From an uncultured Collinsella sp. (GTDB taxonomy: Bacteria; Actinomycetota; Coriobacteriia; Coriobacteriales; Coriobacteriaceae), in contig CAAEUX010000099.1 in assembly GCA_900759335.1 (NCBI GenBank), positions 1-64,000 of the forward strand: 64,000 nt of DNA. The letters are read 5' to 3'. Under the pieces are notes generated by a model. It did not search any database and had not been told where the DNA came from. It saw only the letters and a list, made by a program, of their open reading frames with translations. This document shows, one piece after another, positions 35,103-44,453 of this stretch. The number at the start of each line of letters is the position of its first letter. Within the stretch, counting starts at the first letter, position 1. The position numbers and the translations under genes were made by a program.

Positions 35103-35834
35103 ATGAGTGTGATAGAACAGTTGCGAGGCGCTATGGAAGAATCGATGCACGTTGGCGAGCAGGAAACGAGCCTACAGGACCAGTCCTACCACACCATTCG
35201 ACGCAAAATCGTCTACCTGGACTACAAGCCGGGCGAAAAGCTGGGCGTCAAGCAACTTTGCGACGACCTGGATATGGGGCGCACGCCCGTGCGCGAGGCT
35301 TTGGTTCGCTTGGCGCAGGAAGGCCTGGTGCGCACCGTGCCCCAGAGCGGCACCTACGTCTCACCCATCAACCTCACCCTTGCCGAAAGCGCCTGCTATA
35401 TTCGCGAACACCTGGAAAAGCAGGTGATTGTGGAGTGCTGCGCCCGTGCCACCTCGGCAGGCATCGAGCAGCTCGACAGAGCCATCGCGCTGCAGGAAAA
35501 GACCATGGCCGAGGAGGATCGCATCGGCTTCTTTTTAAGCGACAACCTCATGCACCGCATGATCTTTAGCATCGCGTGCCGCAGCACCGTGTGGTCGTGG
35601 CTCGAAGAGACCAATGCCGACCTGGAGCGCTTCCGCTGGCTGCGCGCCGCCACGCAGACGCTCGACAATCAGGAGATTGTTAACGAGCACAAGCAAATCC
35701 GCCGCGCCATCGCCGGCCGCGACCCCATCGAGGCGAGCTTTTTGGTCAGCAAGCACCTGCATATGATGTTCCGCAACCAGACCGAGGTCCTGGACCAATA
35801 TCCCAAGTACTTCGAGACCAGCAAGCTCCGCTAA
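35103..35834 (+). CDS. GntR/FadR-family transcriptional regulator with FCD domain
   Basis: 243 residues. A winged helix-turn-helix lies at about 27-90 (GEKLGVKQLCDDLDMGRTPV, REALVRLAQEGLVRTVPQSG), followed by an all-helical FCD ligand domain (NEHKQIRRAIAGRD, HLHMMF) with histidines expected to bind a metal and a carboxylate effector. It is divergent from the YeiH transporter, its likely target. The ATG at 35103 has no strong ribosome site; the in-frame ATG at 35133 is an alternative. A palindromic repeat and a terminator follow. Confidence 0.88.
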   Translation: MSVIEQLRGAMEESMHVGEQETSLQDQSYHTIRRKIVYLDYKPGEKLGVKQLCDDLDMGRTPVREALVRLAQEGLVRTVPQSGTYVSPINLTLAESACYIREHLEKQVIVECCARATSAGIEQLDRAIALQEKTMAEEDRIGFFLSDNLMHRMIFSIACRSTVWSWLEETNADLERFRWLRAATQTLDNQEIVNEHKQIRRAIAGRDPIEASFLVSKHLHMMFRNQTEVLDQYPKYFETSKLR

Positions 35835-35840
35835 CCTGCC

Positions 35841-35881
35841 AAAACCACCACAAAGGGGACAGGCACCTTTGTGGTGGTTTT
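35841..35881. repeat. Palindrome of the GGGACAG group
   Basis: AAAACCACCACAAAGG pairs perfectly with CCTTTGTGGTGGTTTT around GGACAGGCA. The centre GGGGACAGGCACC is almost the same as GGGGGCAGGCGCC at 37955-37979, while the arms differ. Confidence 0.75.
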
Positions 35882-35888
35882 TCCACAC

Positions 35889-35934
35889 AGCTAAGGCCCG
35901 GCTCCGTCCGATGACGCGGAGCCGGGCCTTAGCT
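35889..35934. terminator. Bidirectional terminator between gntR and glmS
   Basis: AGCTAAGGCCCGGCTCCG pairs perfectly with its complement around a 10-nt loop, in the convergent gap between the two genes. No long T run. Confidence 0.7.
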
Positions 35935-35954
35935 GTTGGGATGGCGGAACTCGA

Positions 35955-37802
<1,848 letters not shown>

Positions 37803-37903
37803 AGGATAAATCCCTTCGTCCGCGTGACTGCAAAACGTCCACGCGCATGGGGCGCTGAGACGTATAACGTTCGAGTATTGTACTCACGCAGACGCAAGCT
37901 GAT

Positions 37904-37937
37904 ATACCAGAAGTGGTATCTCAACTTGAATACCACT
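37904..37937. promoter_or_regulatory. GntR/HutC-type operator candidate upstream of glmS
   Basis: ATACCA-GAAG-TGGTAT (37904-37919) is followed 10 bp later by ATACCACT (37930-37937), which is also the complement of AGTGGTAT at 37912. TGGTAT half-sites are typical of NagR/YvoA-type regulators of amino-sugar genes, which suits glmS. The regulator itself is not in the window. Confidence 0.4.
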
Positions 37938-37954
37938 CGATACACACACCCCAG

Positions 37955-37979
37955 CACGAAGGGGGCAGGCGCCTTCGTG
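37955..37979. repeat. Palindrome of the GGGACAG group
   Basis: CACGAAGG pairs with CCTTCGTG around GGGCAGGCG. Confidence 0.65.
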
Positions 37980-38006
37980 GTTGTTTGGCCTGACAGCATC
38001 GTTTGC

Positions 38007-38053
38007 CCAGATAAAACCTGCCAAAATAAACCAGTCCCTAATAGGCAGGTTTT
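38007..38053. repeat. Palindromic repeat, inverted copy of 41229-41261
   Basis: AAAACCTGCC (38013-38022) pairs with GGCAGGTTTT (38044-38053). The 33-nt stretch 38007-38039 (CCAGATAAAACCTGCC onward) matches the reverse complement of 41229-41261 at 32 positions. It carries CAGTCCC, the same motif as the other GGGACAG palindromes. Confidence 0.8.
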
Positions 38054-38117
38054 GACACCTCAGGGGCGGGCGATGCTACAATCTGGCTTGTACTTGAAAC
38101 GCATCAAAGGGGCCGCT

Positions 38118-39230
38118 ATGGCAAAGGTAAAAATCAGCGACGTCGCGCGCGAGGCCGGGGTTTCGCTGGGCACGGTTTCCAACGCGCTCAACCACCCCGA
38201 AAAGCTGCGCCCCGAGACCCTCAAGCTCATCAACGAGACCATCAATCGCCTTGGCTACCTGCCCAACCAAAGCGCTCGTCAGCTCGCGGGCGGCGCCACC
38301 AAGTCCTTTGGCCTGGTGCTCCCCCGTCTCGATCACGGCTTTTCGCTCCAAATCGCCAGCGGCGCCCACAACGAGGCCCGCAAGCACGGCTACGACCTGC
38401 TCATCGCCAACGCCGATAACGACGATATTCTCCAGGACCATTACCTGCGCTACTTTATGGGCACCCAGATGTTCGGCGTCATGGTTCAGCCCATGGCGTC
38501 CCCCGACTGGCATCCGGCCATGACTAAAATGCCCGTGCCGATCGTCCACCTGGACATCCATTGCTCCGAGCCCGGCTACTACGTAGCGGCCGACAACGAG
38601 GCCCAGGGTCGCATCATTGCCGAACTCGCCATCGCCCGCGGCGCGCACCATATTGTCGTCGTCGGCCGAGCAGCATTTATGCAGCTCACCCTACGCGTGC
38701 TTGGCATTCACAAGGCCCTCGCTCTGCACCCCGATATCAAGATCGAAGTCATCGACGCCGGCGAATGGAATACCGCTGCCGACGGCTACGGCATCGGTGC
38801 CCAAATCGCCGAGCGCCCCGCAAACGAACGCCCCGATTTTGTCGTCGGCCTGACCGACGTGTTGGCCTCGGGCGTTATCTCGGCGCTGGTCGACAAGGGC
38901 ATCTCTGTCCCCGGGCAAGTACGCGTAGCAGGCTGCGATGGCAACCCACTCGCTTGGAGCGGATCGGTCCCGCTCACTACGGTGGCACCCCCGGGCTACG
39001 AGATTGGCCGCAAGGGCGTTCAATTGCTCATGGAGCAAATCGAGAACAAGACCCCGGCAAAGACCAAGCATATCCGCGTCGGCTCTGCAGCGCGCACCGT
39101 CACCGCAGTCACCGCCGCCGAGGATATCAACCGCCAAGAACTCGTGCGGCCGTTCCTGCTGGAACGCGCCAGCACCCAGGCAAGCAGCCAGACCGACGCC
39201 ACGGCCATCAACCTAGGCGCGTATCTATAG
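38118..39230 (+). CDS. LacI-family transcriptional regulator
   Basis: 370 residues. The N-terminal helix-turn-helix and hinge (KISDVAREAGVSLGTVSNAL, then RLGYLPNQSARQLAGG) are typical, and a periplasmic-binding-like sugar domain follows (about 62-345, GLVLPRLDHGFSLQIASGA, VAGCDGNPLAW). AAAGGGG lies 6 bp before the ATG at 38118. The open frame extends far upstream only because the antisense of glmS is open; that extension is not real. No sugar operon is adjacent, so its targets are elsewhere or it regulates glmS or the HAD gene nearby. The C-terminal tail of about 30 residues is unusually long. Confidence 0.92.
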   Translation: MAKVKISDVAREAGVSLGTVSNALNHPEKLRPETLKLINETINRLGYLPNQSARQLAGGATKSFGLVLPRLDHGFSLQIASGAHNEARKHGYDLLIANADNDDILQDHYLRYFMGTQMFGVMVQPMASPDWHPAMTKMPVPIVHLDIHCSEPGYYVAADNEAQGRIIAELAIARGAHHIVVVGRAAFMQLTLRVLGIHKALALHPDIKIEVIDAGEWNTAADGYGIGAQIAERPANERPDFVVGLTDVLASGVISALVDKGISVPGQVRVAGCDGNPLAWSGSVPLTTVAPPGYEIGRKGVQLLMEQIENKTPAKTKHIRVGSAARTVTAVTAAEDINRQELVRPFLLERASTQASSQTDATAINLGAYL

Positions 39231-39256
39231 CACGCCCGCAAGTATGCTAAGTCGCC

Positions 39257-39304
39257 GCTCAAGCAAAAGGGGCCCGACCATTGCCGGGCCCCTTTTGCTT
39301 GAGC
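39257..39304. terminator. Bidirectional terminator between lacI-type gene and HAD gene
   Basis: GCTCAAGCAAAAGGGGCCCG pairs perfectly with 39285-39304 around ACCATTGC. A and T runs inside the arms allow termination in both directions. Confidence 0.85.
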
Positions 39305-39343
39305 GCAAACGTGGGCAATTGCTCGTTTCAACACCGCAATTGT

Positions 39344-39994
39344 CTAGCGCACGGCCTTGACTGCCGCTGCCAGGTCGAATAGCGTATCGAGCACGGCCTC
39401 GCAGCCATCCACCACGTCCTGCGGCAGCGGCACGATATCGGGGACGGCAAAGACATGGCATCCGGCCGTGATGCCCGAGACGCAGCCGTTGCGCGAATCC
39501 TCGACCACGGCACATTCCTCGGGAGCAAAGCCCGCGCGCTCGCAGGCGAGCAAATACATCTCGGGGTCGGGCTTGCCGTGCACGACGTCCTCGCCGCAGG
39601 TCACCGTTTCAAACTTGTCAAAGAGGCCGAATGCTTTAAGGTTGCGCTCGGCCGTAACATGGCGCGATGACGTTGCAAGGCCCACGTGATAGCCCGCAGC
39701 CAACAGCTCGTCTATGCACTCGGCAGCGCCGGCCTTAAGCTCCAGATCGGTCTTGACCATCTCGTCGCGAATCTCCTTGTGGCGGACATAGATCGCCTCG
39801 GCGGTCTCGTGGCTGCCGTAATGCTTATCGAGGATGTCCATAACATCGGGCAGCGTGCGGCCGATAAACTGATGGATCAGCGCTTCATCAATCGCGAGCC
39901 CCAGCTCAGCGGCACCTGCCTTCCAGGCCTTAATCCCCAAACGCTCGGTATCGACCAGCGTTCCATCCATGTCAAAAATAATAGCTTTGATCAT
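39344..39994 (-). CDS. HAD-superfamily hydrolase, phosphoglucomutase-like
   Basis: A 216-residue HAD subfamily IA enzyme. Motif I is IIFDMDGTLVDTE with the nucleophile Asp9, motif II is ATSSRH, and motifs III/IV are GKPDPEMYLLACERAGF and VVEDSRNG. The helical cap follows motif I. The closest families are beta-phosphoglucomutase and sugar-phosphate phosphatases such as YcjU/YniC; the substrate cannot be told apart by sequence alone. Single gene, convergent with the LacI-type regulator. Confidence 0.88.
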   Translation of the reverse strand: MIKAIIFDMDGTLVDTERLGIKAWKAGAAELGLAIDEALIHQFIGRTLPDVMDILDKHYGSHETAEAIYVRHKEIRDEMVKTDLELKAGAAECIDELLAAGYHVGLATSSRHVTAERNLKAFGLFDKFETVTCGEDVVHGKPDPEMYLLACERAGFAPEECAVVEDSRNGCVSGITAGCHVFAVPDIVPLPQDVVDGCEAVLDTLFDLAAAVKAVR

Positions 39995-40162
39995 ATCGGT
40001 CCCCCTCGCCGGATTGCATTACTGCCACTCTACCGCACTTTACAAGCTTGTATATAACGTATATAGCATATTGCACTTTCGTTACATAGCTGGAAGTCTT
40101 ATGACAAGCAGCTCGGTGGGATTATAGTTTCATCCGAGCTTTAATAACTGTAAGGAACTTTC

Positions 40163-41041
40163 ATGCTTTCAGACACCGCCGCACCCGCAGAGGAGCTTCA
40201 GGACAAACTCGCAGCACTCGAGCAGCTGCTTTTGGCATACGGACGCGTCGCCATCGGCTTTTCCGGCGGCGTTGACAGCAGTTTTTTGGCCGCCGTATGC
40301 GCCCGCATCATGCCTACCAATACCCTCCTCGTCCATCTCACCACGCCGCTCATCGGCACGCCCGAACAGGCTTCGTTTGAGCAGTCCGTTGATGGACAGG
40401 CCAATGAGGGGCCGCATTTTAAGCTCCCCGTGCTCAATCTTTCGGTCGATCAGCTGCAGCTCCCCCAGGTAGCCTGCAACGATGCCAATCGCTGCTACCA
40501 CTGCAAGCACGCCGGCTTTACCGCCATCGTCAACCACGCCAAGTCGCTCGGCTTTCCCACCGTCATCGATGGCAGCAATGCAAGTGATCGCGGCGACTAC
40601 CGCCCTGGTATGCGCGCGGCAAAAGAGCTCGGCGTACGCTCCCCTCTCATGGAGGTCGGCTTTACCAAGGACGAAGAGCGCGAGCTGCTGCGCGCATGGG
40701 GCTATCCCGTTTGGAACCTGCCGGCGGGAGCATGTCTTGCCACGCGCGTTCCCACGGGCGAGGAGCTTACGCGCGAGAAGGTCGATTTAATCCGCGCCTG
40801 CGAGGATTACCTGCACGATCTTGATCTGGCACAGGTACGCGCGCGCTTGATCGGCGGCTGCATGCATATCGAGGCCGCACCCGCAGATGTTGCCAAGATT
40901 GCCGCCCTCGGCGGTGCCGCCATCGACGACAAGGGCAAGACCCCGCTGCCCGCCGTTATCGAGTCCGCGCTGCGCGAGCTGGGCTGCGACCATATCTCCC
41001 CCGAGGTCACCCCCTACATTCACGGCAACATGAACCTTTAG
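40163..41041 (+). CDS. larE: ATP-dependent sacrificial sulfur transferase LarE
   Basis: 292 residues. The PP-loop SGGVDSSFL (near 33) activates substrate with ATP; NRCYHCKHAGF and DGSNASDRGDYRPG are family signatures. PAGACLATRVPTGEE contains the cysteine that gives up its sulfur in LarE enzymes of the Lactobacillus type. LarE adds sulfur to the pyridinium dicarboxylate precursor of the nickel-pincer cofactor of lactate racemase and relatives. LarA, LarB and LarC are not in the window, so the cofactor's user is elsewhere. AAGGAA lies upstream of the ATG. Confidence 0.93.
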   Translation: MLSDTAAPAEELQDKLAALEQLLLAYGRVAIGFSGGVDSSFLAAVCARIMPTNTLLVHLTTPLIGTPEQASFEQSVDGQANEGPHFKLPVLNLSVDQLQLPQVACNDANRCYHCKHAGFTAIVNHAKSLGFPTVIDGSNASDRGDYRPGMRAAKELGVRSPLMEVGFTKDEERELLRAWGYPVWNLPAGACLATRVPTGEELTREKVDLIRACEDYLHDLDLAQVRARLIGGCMHIEAAPADVAKIAALGGAAIDDKGKTPLPAVIESALRELGCDHISPEVTPYIHGNMNL

Positions 41042-41068
41042 GTTACGCCGTTTTACAAACGGCGTAAC
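41042..41068 (+). terminator. Hairpin after larE
   Basis: GTTACGCCGTTT pairs perfectly with AAACGGCGTAAC around TAC, starting at the larE stop codon. No T run follows. Confidence 0.6.
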
Positions 41069-41118
41069 TGCTCGGCGCTGCGCAGGCCCCGGGCACGGCA
41101 ATCTGACGTTCAACTTCA

Positions 41119-41145
41119 CGGGCGCGACCAAAAGGTCAGCGCCCG
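41119..41145. repeat. Small palindrome in the larE-PTS gap
   Basis: CGGGCGC-ACC pairs with GGT-GCGCCCG around AAAA, and GACGTT / CACGTC flank it more distantly. Role unknown; no T run. Confidence 0.5.
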
Positions 41146-41217
41146 CTTGTTTCACGTCACCTTATCGCACCCGGAGCCCGCTCGCTCGCATATGCTCAAC
41201 CTGGACTGCGTTAACTG

Positions 41218-41261
41218 ACCTACCAAAAAGGGACAGGTTTATTTTGGCAGGTTTTATCTGG
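41218..41261. repeat. Palindromic repeat of the GGGACAG group, copy 2 of 38007-38039
   Basis: ACCTACCAAAA pairs with TTTTGGCAGGT (one mismatch) around AGGGACAGGTTTA. Positions 41229-41261 match the reverse complement of 38007-38039 at 32 of 33 positions. Confidence 0.8.
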
Positions 41262-41274
41262 GGAAACGCAAATA

Positions 41275-41305
41275 GGGCCGTGACACCCATACGGCGTCGC
41301 GGCCC
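41275..41305 (-). terminator. Terminator of the PTS-transketolase operon
   Basis: GGGCCG-GAC-CC pairs with GG-GTC-CGGCCC with small mismatches. It lies 44 bp past the last gene of the operon. Confidence 0.6.
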
Positions 41306-41348
41306 TTTTCCTTGGAGAAGGATCAATTGATTGAACGGGATGACCGTT

Positions 41349-41801
41349 CTAGTCTTCGAGTCCGCTATTGATGAGCTCCGCAATCTCAACGGGATCGGTG
41401 CTCGCGCGCACCTTGTCACGGAAGCCGGCGTCCATCAGCATCACGGCAGCCTTGGAGAGCAGACGCAGGTGCGTAGTTCCGGCCTCGCCGGCGGGCACGT
41501 ACAGCGCGAGCGCAACATCGACGGGCACCCCATCGAAGCTCGGCCATTCAACGGGTTCGGTCAGTTTAAGCACGGCAACGCCCGGCGTGTGGATCGCGTC
41601 GCTTTTGGCATGCGGAACGGCAAAACCGGCGACAAGGCCGGTCTCGGCCTCGTTCTCGCGAGCAATGAAGGCGGCCTCTACGGCAGATGCGTCATCGGCA
41701 AAGCCGAGCTCGATGGCCTGCTCGGACAAATAATGTAGGGCGTCCTCGCGCGAGGCGGCGGTATACCCGATTGTCACTTGGTTGGCAGATACAAATCCCA
41801 T
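41349..41801 (-). CDS. PTS system fructose/mannitol-type EIIA component
   Basis: A 150-residue EIIA domain of the fructose/mannitol (PTS type 2) family. The phosphorylated histidine lies in GFAVPHAKS (near residue 63), within the usual active-site block. It accepts phosphate from HPr and passes it to the EIIB domain encoded at 45873-47345. It is the last gene of the six-gene operon, 11 bp after the transketolase C-half. Separation of EIIA from EIIBC by the enzyme genes is unusual but consistent with one transcript. Confidence 0.9.
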   Translation of the reverse strand: MGFVSANQVTIGYTAASREDALHYLSEQAIELGFADDASAVEAAFIARENEAETGLVAGFAVPHAKSDAIHTPGVAVLKLTEPVEWPSFDGVPVDVALALYVPAGEAGTTHLRLLSKAAVMLMDAGFRDKVRASTDPVEIAELINSGLED

Positions 41802-41812
41802 GGAAACCTTCC

Positions 41813-42751
41813 TTACAACACGGACCTGACCGCAGCTTCGATGCCGTCGGCGTCCAAACCGTACTTGTGCAGCAAATTGACCGCAGGACCGGACTCGCCA
41901 TACACATCGCGCACGCCGACGCGACGCATCGGCACCGGATGCTGCTCTGCGAGCACCGAGGCCACGGCCTCGCCAAGACCACCGATAATCGAATGCTCCT
42001 CGGCGGTGACCACGCGACCAGTCTTCTTGGCGCTGGCAACCACCAGGCGCTCATCAAGCGGCTTAATCGTGTGCATGTTGATGACCTCGGCATCGATACC
42101 ATCGGCAGCGAGCGCCTCGGCAGCCTCAAGCGCCTCGGCGACCATAAGGCCACAAGCGATGATGGTCACATCGGACCCCTCGCGCACGACCACGCCGCGA
42201 CCAATCTTGAACTCATAGTCCTCGTGATCGTTGATGACCGGTGTTGCCAGGCGGCCGAAGCGCATGTAAACCGGGCCCTCAAACTCATAGGCGGCGCGCA
42301 CACAGGCACGAGCCTCGACGTCGTCGGCGGGAACGACCACCGTCATACCCGGAATCGTGCGCATGAGTGCGATATCCTCGCAGCACTGGTGCGTGGCGCC
42401 GTCCTCGCCCACCGAAATGCCGGCATGAGTAGCGCCAATCTTGACGTTGAGGTGCGGGTAGCCGATGGAATTGCGGACCTGCTCGTAGGCGCGACCGGCG
42501 GCAAACATCGCAAAGGTGCTCGCAAAAGCAACGCGGCCCGTGGTCGCGATGCCGGCGGCAAGACCCATCAGGTTGCTCTCGGCAATGCCGGCGTCGTAGA
42601 AGCGCTCAGGGTGCGCAGCCTTAAACTTACCGGTCTGCGTGGCGGCGGCCAGGTCGGCATCGAGAACCACAAAGTCATCGCGCTCATTGCCCAGCTCGAC
42701 AAGTGCCTCGCCATAGCTAACGCGCGTGGCGACTTTCTTGACGTCTGCCAT
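41813..42751 (-). CDS. Transketolase, C-terminal subunit
   Basis: 312 residues carrying the pyrimidine-binding and C-terminal domains of transketolase. The catalytic glutamate is in DAGIAESNLMGLAAG; GATHAGISVGEDGATHQ is the family block near the thiamine ring. It pairs with the N-terminal subunit encoded just upstream, with TAATG overlap of stop and start. Split transketolases of this type move two-carbon units between ketose and aldose phosphates. In this operon it probably handles sugar phosphates produced by the PTS. Confidence 0.93.
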   Translation of the reverse strand: MADVKKVATRVSYGEALVELGNERDDFVVLDADLAAATQTGKFKAAHPERFYDAGIAESNLMGLAAGIATTGRVAFASTFAMFAAGRAYEQVRNSIGYPHLNVKIGATHAGISVGEDGATHQCCEDIALMRTIPGMTVVVPADDVEARACVRAAYEFEGPVYMRFGRLATPVINDHEDYEFKIGRGVVVREGSDVTIIACGLMVAEALEAAEALAADGIDAEVINMHTIKPLDERLVVASAKKTGRVVTAEEHSIIGGLGEAVASVLAEQHPVPMRRVGVRDVYGESGPAVNLLHKYGLDADGIEAAVRSVL

Positions 42752-43581
42752 TAGAGCTCCTCCCCTACTGCTGCGAGCTCGGCCATGGCCTGCTCAAACT
42801 GTTCATCGTTGGGTGCCTTGCCGTGCCAGCCCACCTGGTTTTCCATAAAGGAGACGCCCTTGCCCTTCACCGTCTCGGCGATAATGGCCACGGGCGAGTC
42901 GCTCACTTTGCGGGCCTCGGCAAAGGCGGCGGCAATCTGCGCCATGTCGTTACCGTCGGCGAGCTCGATCACATGCCACTTAAAGGCGCGGAACTTGTCA
43001 GCGAGCGGCATGGCCGAGTTGACTTCATCGATCGTGCCGTCAATCTGCAAGCCGTTGTGGTCGACGACGGCAACAAGATTGTCGAGCGCATGGTTGCCGG
43101 CGAACATGGCCGCCTCCCACACCTGGCCTTCCTCGCACTCACCGTCGCCCAGCAACGTGTAGACACGGTAGCCGTCGCCCCAGTGCTTAGCGGCAAGCGC
43201 CATTCCAACTGCAGCAGAGATGCCCTGACCGAGCGATCCGGTGGACATATCGATGCCAGGGGCGTCGTTCATGTTGGGATGGCCCTGCAGTCGGCTGCCA
43301 ATATGACGGAGCGTCTCGAGCTCTTCGACGGGAAAATAGCCGCGATTTGCCAACACCGAATACAGGCCCGGCGCCGCGTGACCCTTGGAGAGCACAAAGC
43401 GATCACGATCGGCCTTGTGAGGGTCGGCAGGATCGATATTCATTTCCTCAAAGTACAGATACGTCATGATGTCGGCAGCACCGAGCGATCCACCCGGGTG
43501 TCCCGACTTGGCCGCGTGAACCGCAGTCACGACACCCTTCCTGACCTCATTGGCGACCTTCGCCAGCTCCTGGTTGGTCAT
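42751..43581 (-). CDS. Transketolase, N-terminal subunit
   Basis: 276 residues with the thiamine-diphosphate binding domain: AAKSGHPGGSLGAADIM, LSKGHAAPGLYS and GDGECEEGQVWEAAMFA (the GDG metal-diphosphate motif). AGAGG lies 7 bp before the ATG at 43581; the 20 extra codons open upstream are not supported. One base overlaps the C-terminal subunit gene, giving a coupled two-subunit enzyme. Confidence 0.93.
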   Translation of the reverse strand: MTNQELAKVANEVRKGVVTAVHAAKSGHPGGSLGAADIMTYLYFEEMNIDPADPHKADRDRFVLSKGHAAPGLYSVLANRGYFPVEELETLRHIGSRLQGHPNMNDAPGIDMSTGSLGQGISAAVGMALAAKHWGDGYRVYTLLGDGECEEGQVWEAAMFAGNHALDNLVAVVDHNGLQIDGTIDEVNSAMPLADKFRAFKWHVIELADGNDMAQIAAAFAEARKVSDSPVAIIAETVKGKGVSFMENQVGWHGKAPNDEQFEQAMAELAAVGEEL

Positions 43582-43644
43582 ACGAATTCCTCTCTTGAGA
43601 ACAACCCCGGCACCGGATGACGCGATGCCGGGGCAATCCACTCG

Positions 43645-44328
43645 TTAAGCCTGAGCGACGACCTTCTGCCAGTCAGCCTCAAAAGAGGCGAGGCCCTGGT
43701 CGGTCAGCGGATGATGCAGGCACTTCTTGAGAGCGGCCATGGGCACGGTCGCAATATCGGCACCGAGTAGCGCGGCCTGGGTCACGTGGTTGGGCGTACG
43801 AACCGAGGCGGTGATGATCTCGACGGTGTCGTCGACGTTCTTGCCCGTCCAGTCGTAGTTCTTAATGCAGGTCACGACGTTGTCGAGCTGCGAGATACCG
43901 TCCTCGGCGATGTCATCGAAACGACCGACAAACGGGCTGATGTAGCGAGCACCGGCATTGGCGGCCATAAGGGCCTGCGTCGGCGAGAAGACGAGCGTCA
44001 TGTTGACGCGCACGCCAGCATCGGCCAGCGCACGGCAGGCGGCAAGGCCGGCCTCGCACACGGGAAGCTTGACCACGATGTTGGGGGCGAGGGCGGCAAG
44101 GCGCTTGCCCTCCTCGATCATACCCTCGGCAGTGGTAGCGGTAGACTCGGCGGAAACGGGCAGGCCCTCGCAGAGCTCGGCAATCTTGAGCATATGCGGC
44201 TCAAAGTCGGCAAGCTTGCCGCCGGTCTTGGCGTACAGGGACGGGTTGGTGGTAACACCGGCCAGGCAGCCCCAGCTCTTGGCCTCGGCGATCTCGTCCA
44301 GATTGGCGGTATCGATAAAGAACTTCAT
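43645..44328 (-). CDS. Fructose-6-phosphate aldolase / transaldolase-like protein
   Basis: 227 residues of the FSA/TalC (short transaldolase) family: MKFFIDTANLDEI, GVTTNPSLYAKTGG, VVKLPV with the Schiff-base lysine, and MTLVFSPTQALMA. It either cleaves fructose-6-phosphate to dihydroxyacetone and glyceraldehyde-3-phosphate or acts as a transaldolase; members differ by few residues and I cannot decide. GGAG lies 8 bp before the ATG at 44328. It lies between the KbaZ-like gene and the transketolase genes. Confidence 0.9.
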   Translation of the reverse strand: MKFFIDTANLDEIAEAKSWGCLAGVTTNPSLYAKTGGKLADFEPHMLKIAELCEGLPVSAESTATTAEGMIEEGKRLAALAPNIVVKLPVCEAGLAACRALADAGVRVNMTLVFSPTQALMAANAGARYISPFVGRFDDIAEDGISQLDNVVTCIKNYDWTGKNVDDTVEIITASVRTPNHVTQAALLGADIATVPMAALKKCLHHPLTDQGLASFEADWQKVVAQA

Positions 44329-44365
44329 GGTGCAAACTCCTTCGAAGGAATCCAAAACTCAAAAA

Positions 44366-44396
44366 ATAGGACAAAGGGGATGTCCCTTTGTCCTAT
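44366..44396. repeat. Perfect palindrome of the GGGACAG group
   Basis: ATAGGACAAAGGG pairs perfectly with CCCTTTGTCCTAT around GATGT, inside the operon between the KbaZ-like and aldolase genes. It could attenuate transcription or protect mRNA ends. Confidence 0.75.
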
Positions 44397-44453
44397 GTGC
44401 CGGGCCTGCGGCTGGGACATGCCCCAGGCCCGGCGTCGTGTAGGAAAAGCTAC

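Noticed and set aside
37803..38000. glmS ribozyme
   Set aside because: The conserved catalytic core was not recognisable; an operator-like repeat is the better explanation.
41813..43581. Sulfoglycolytic transketolase (split-subunit sulfoquinovose pathway)
   Set aside because: Only the split transketolase fits; no sulfoquinovosidase, isomerase or sulfonate exporter is linked, and a PTS is present instead.
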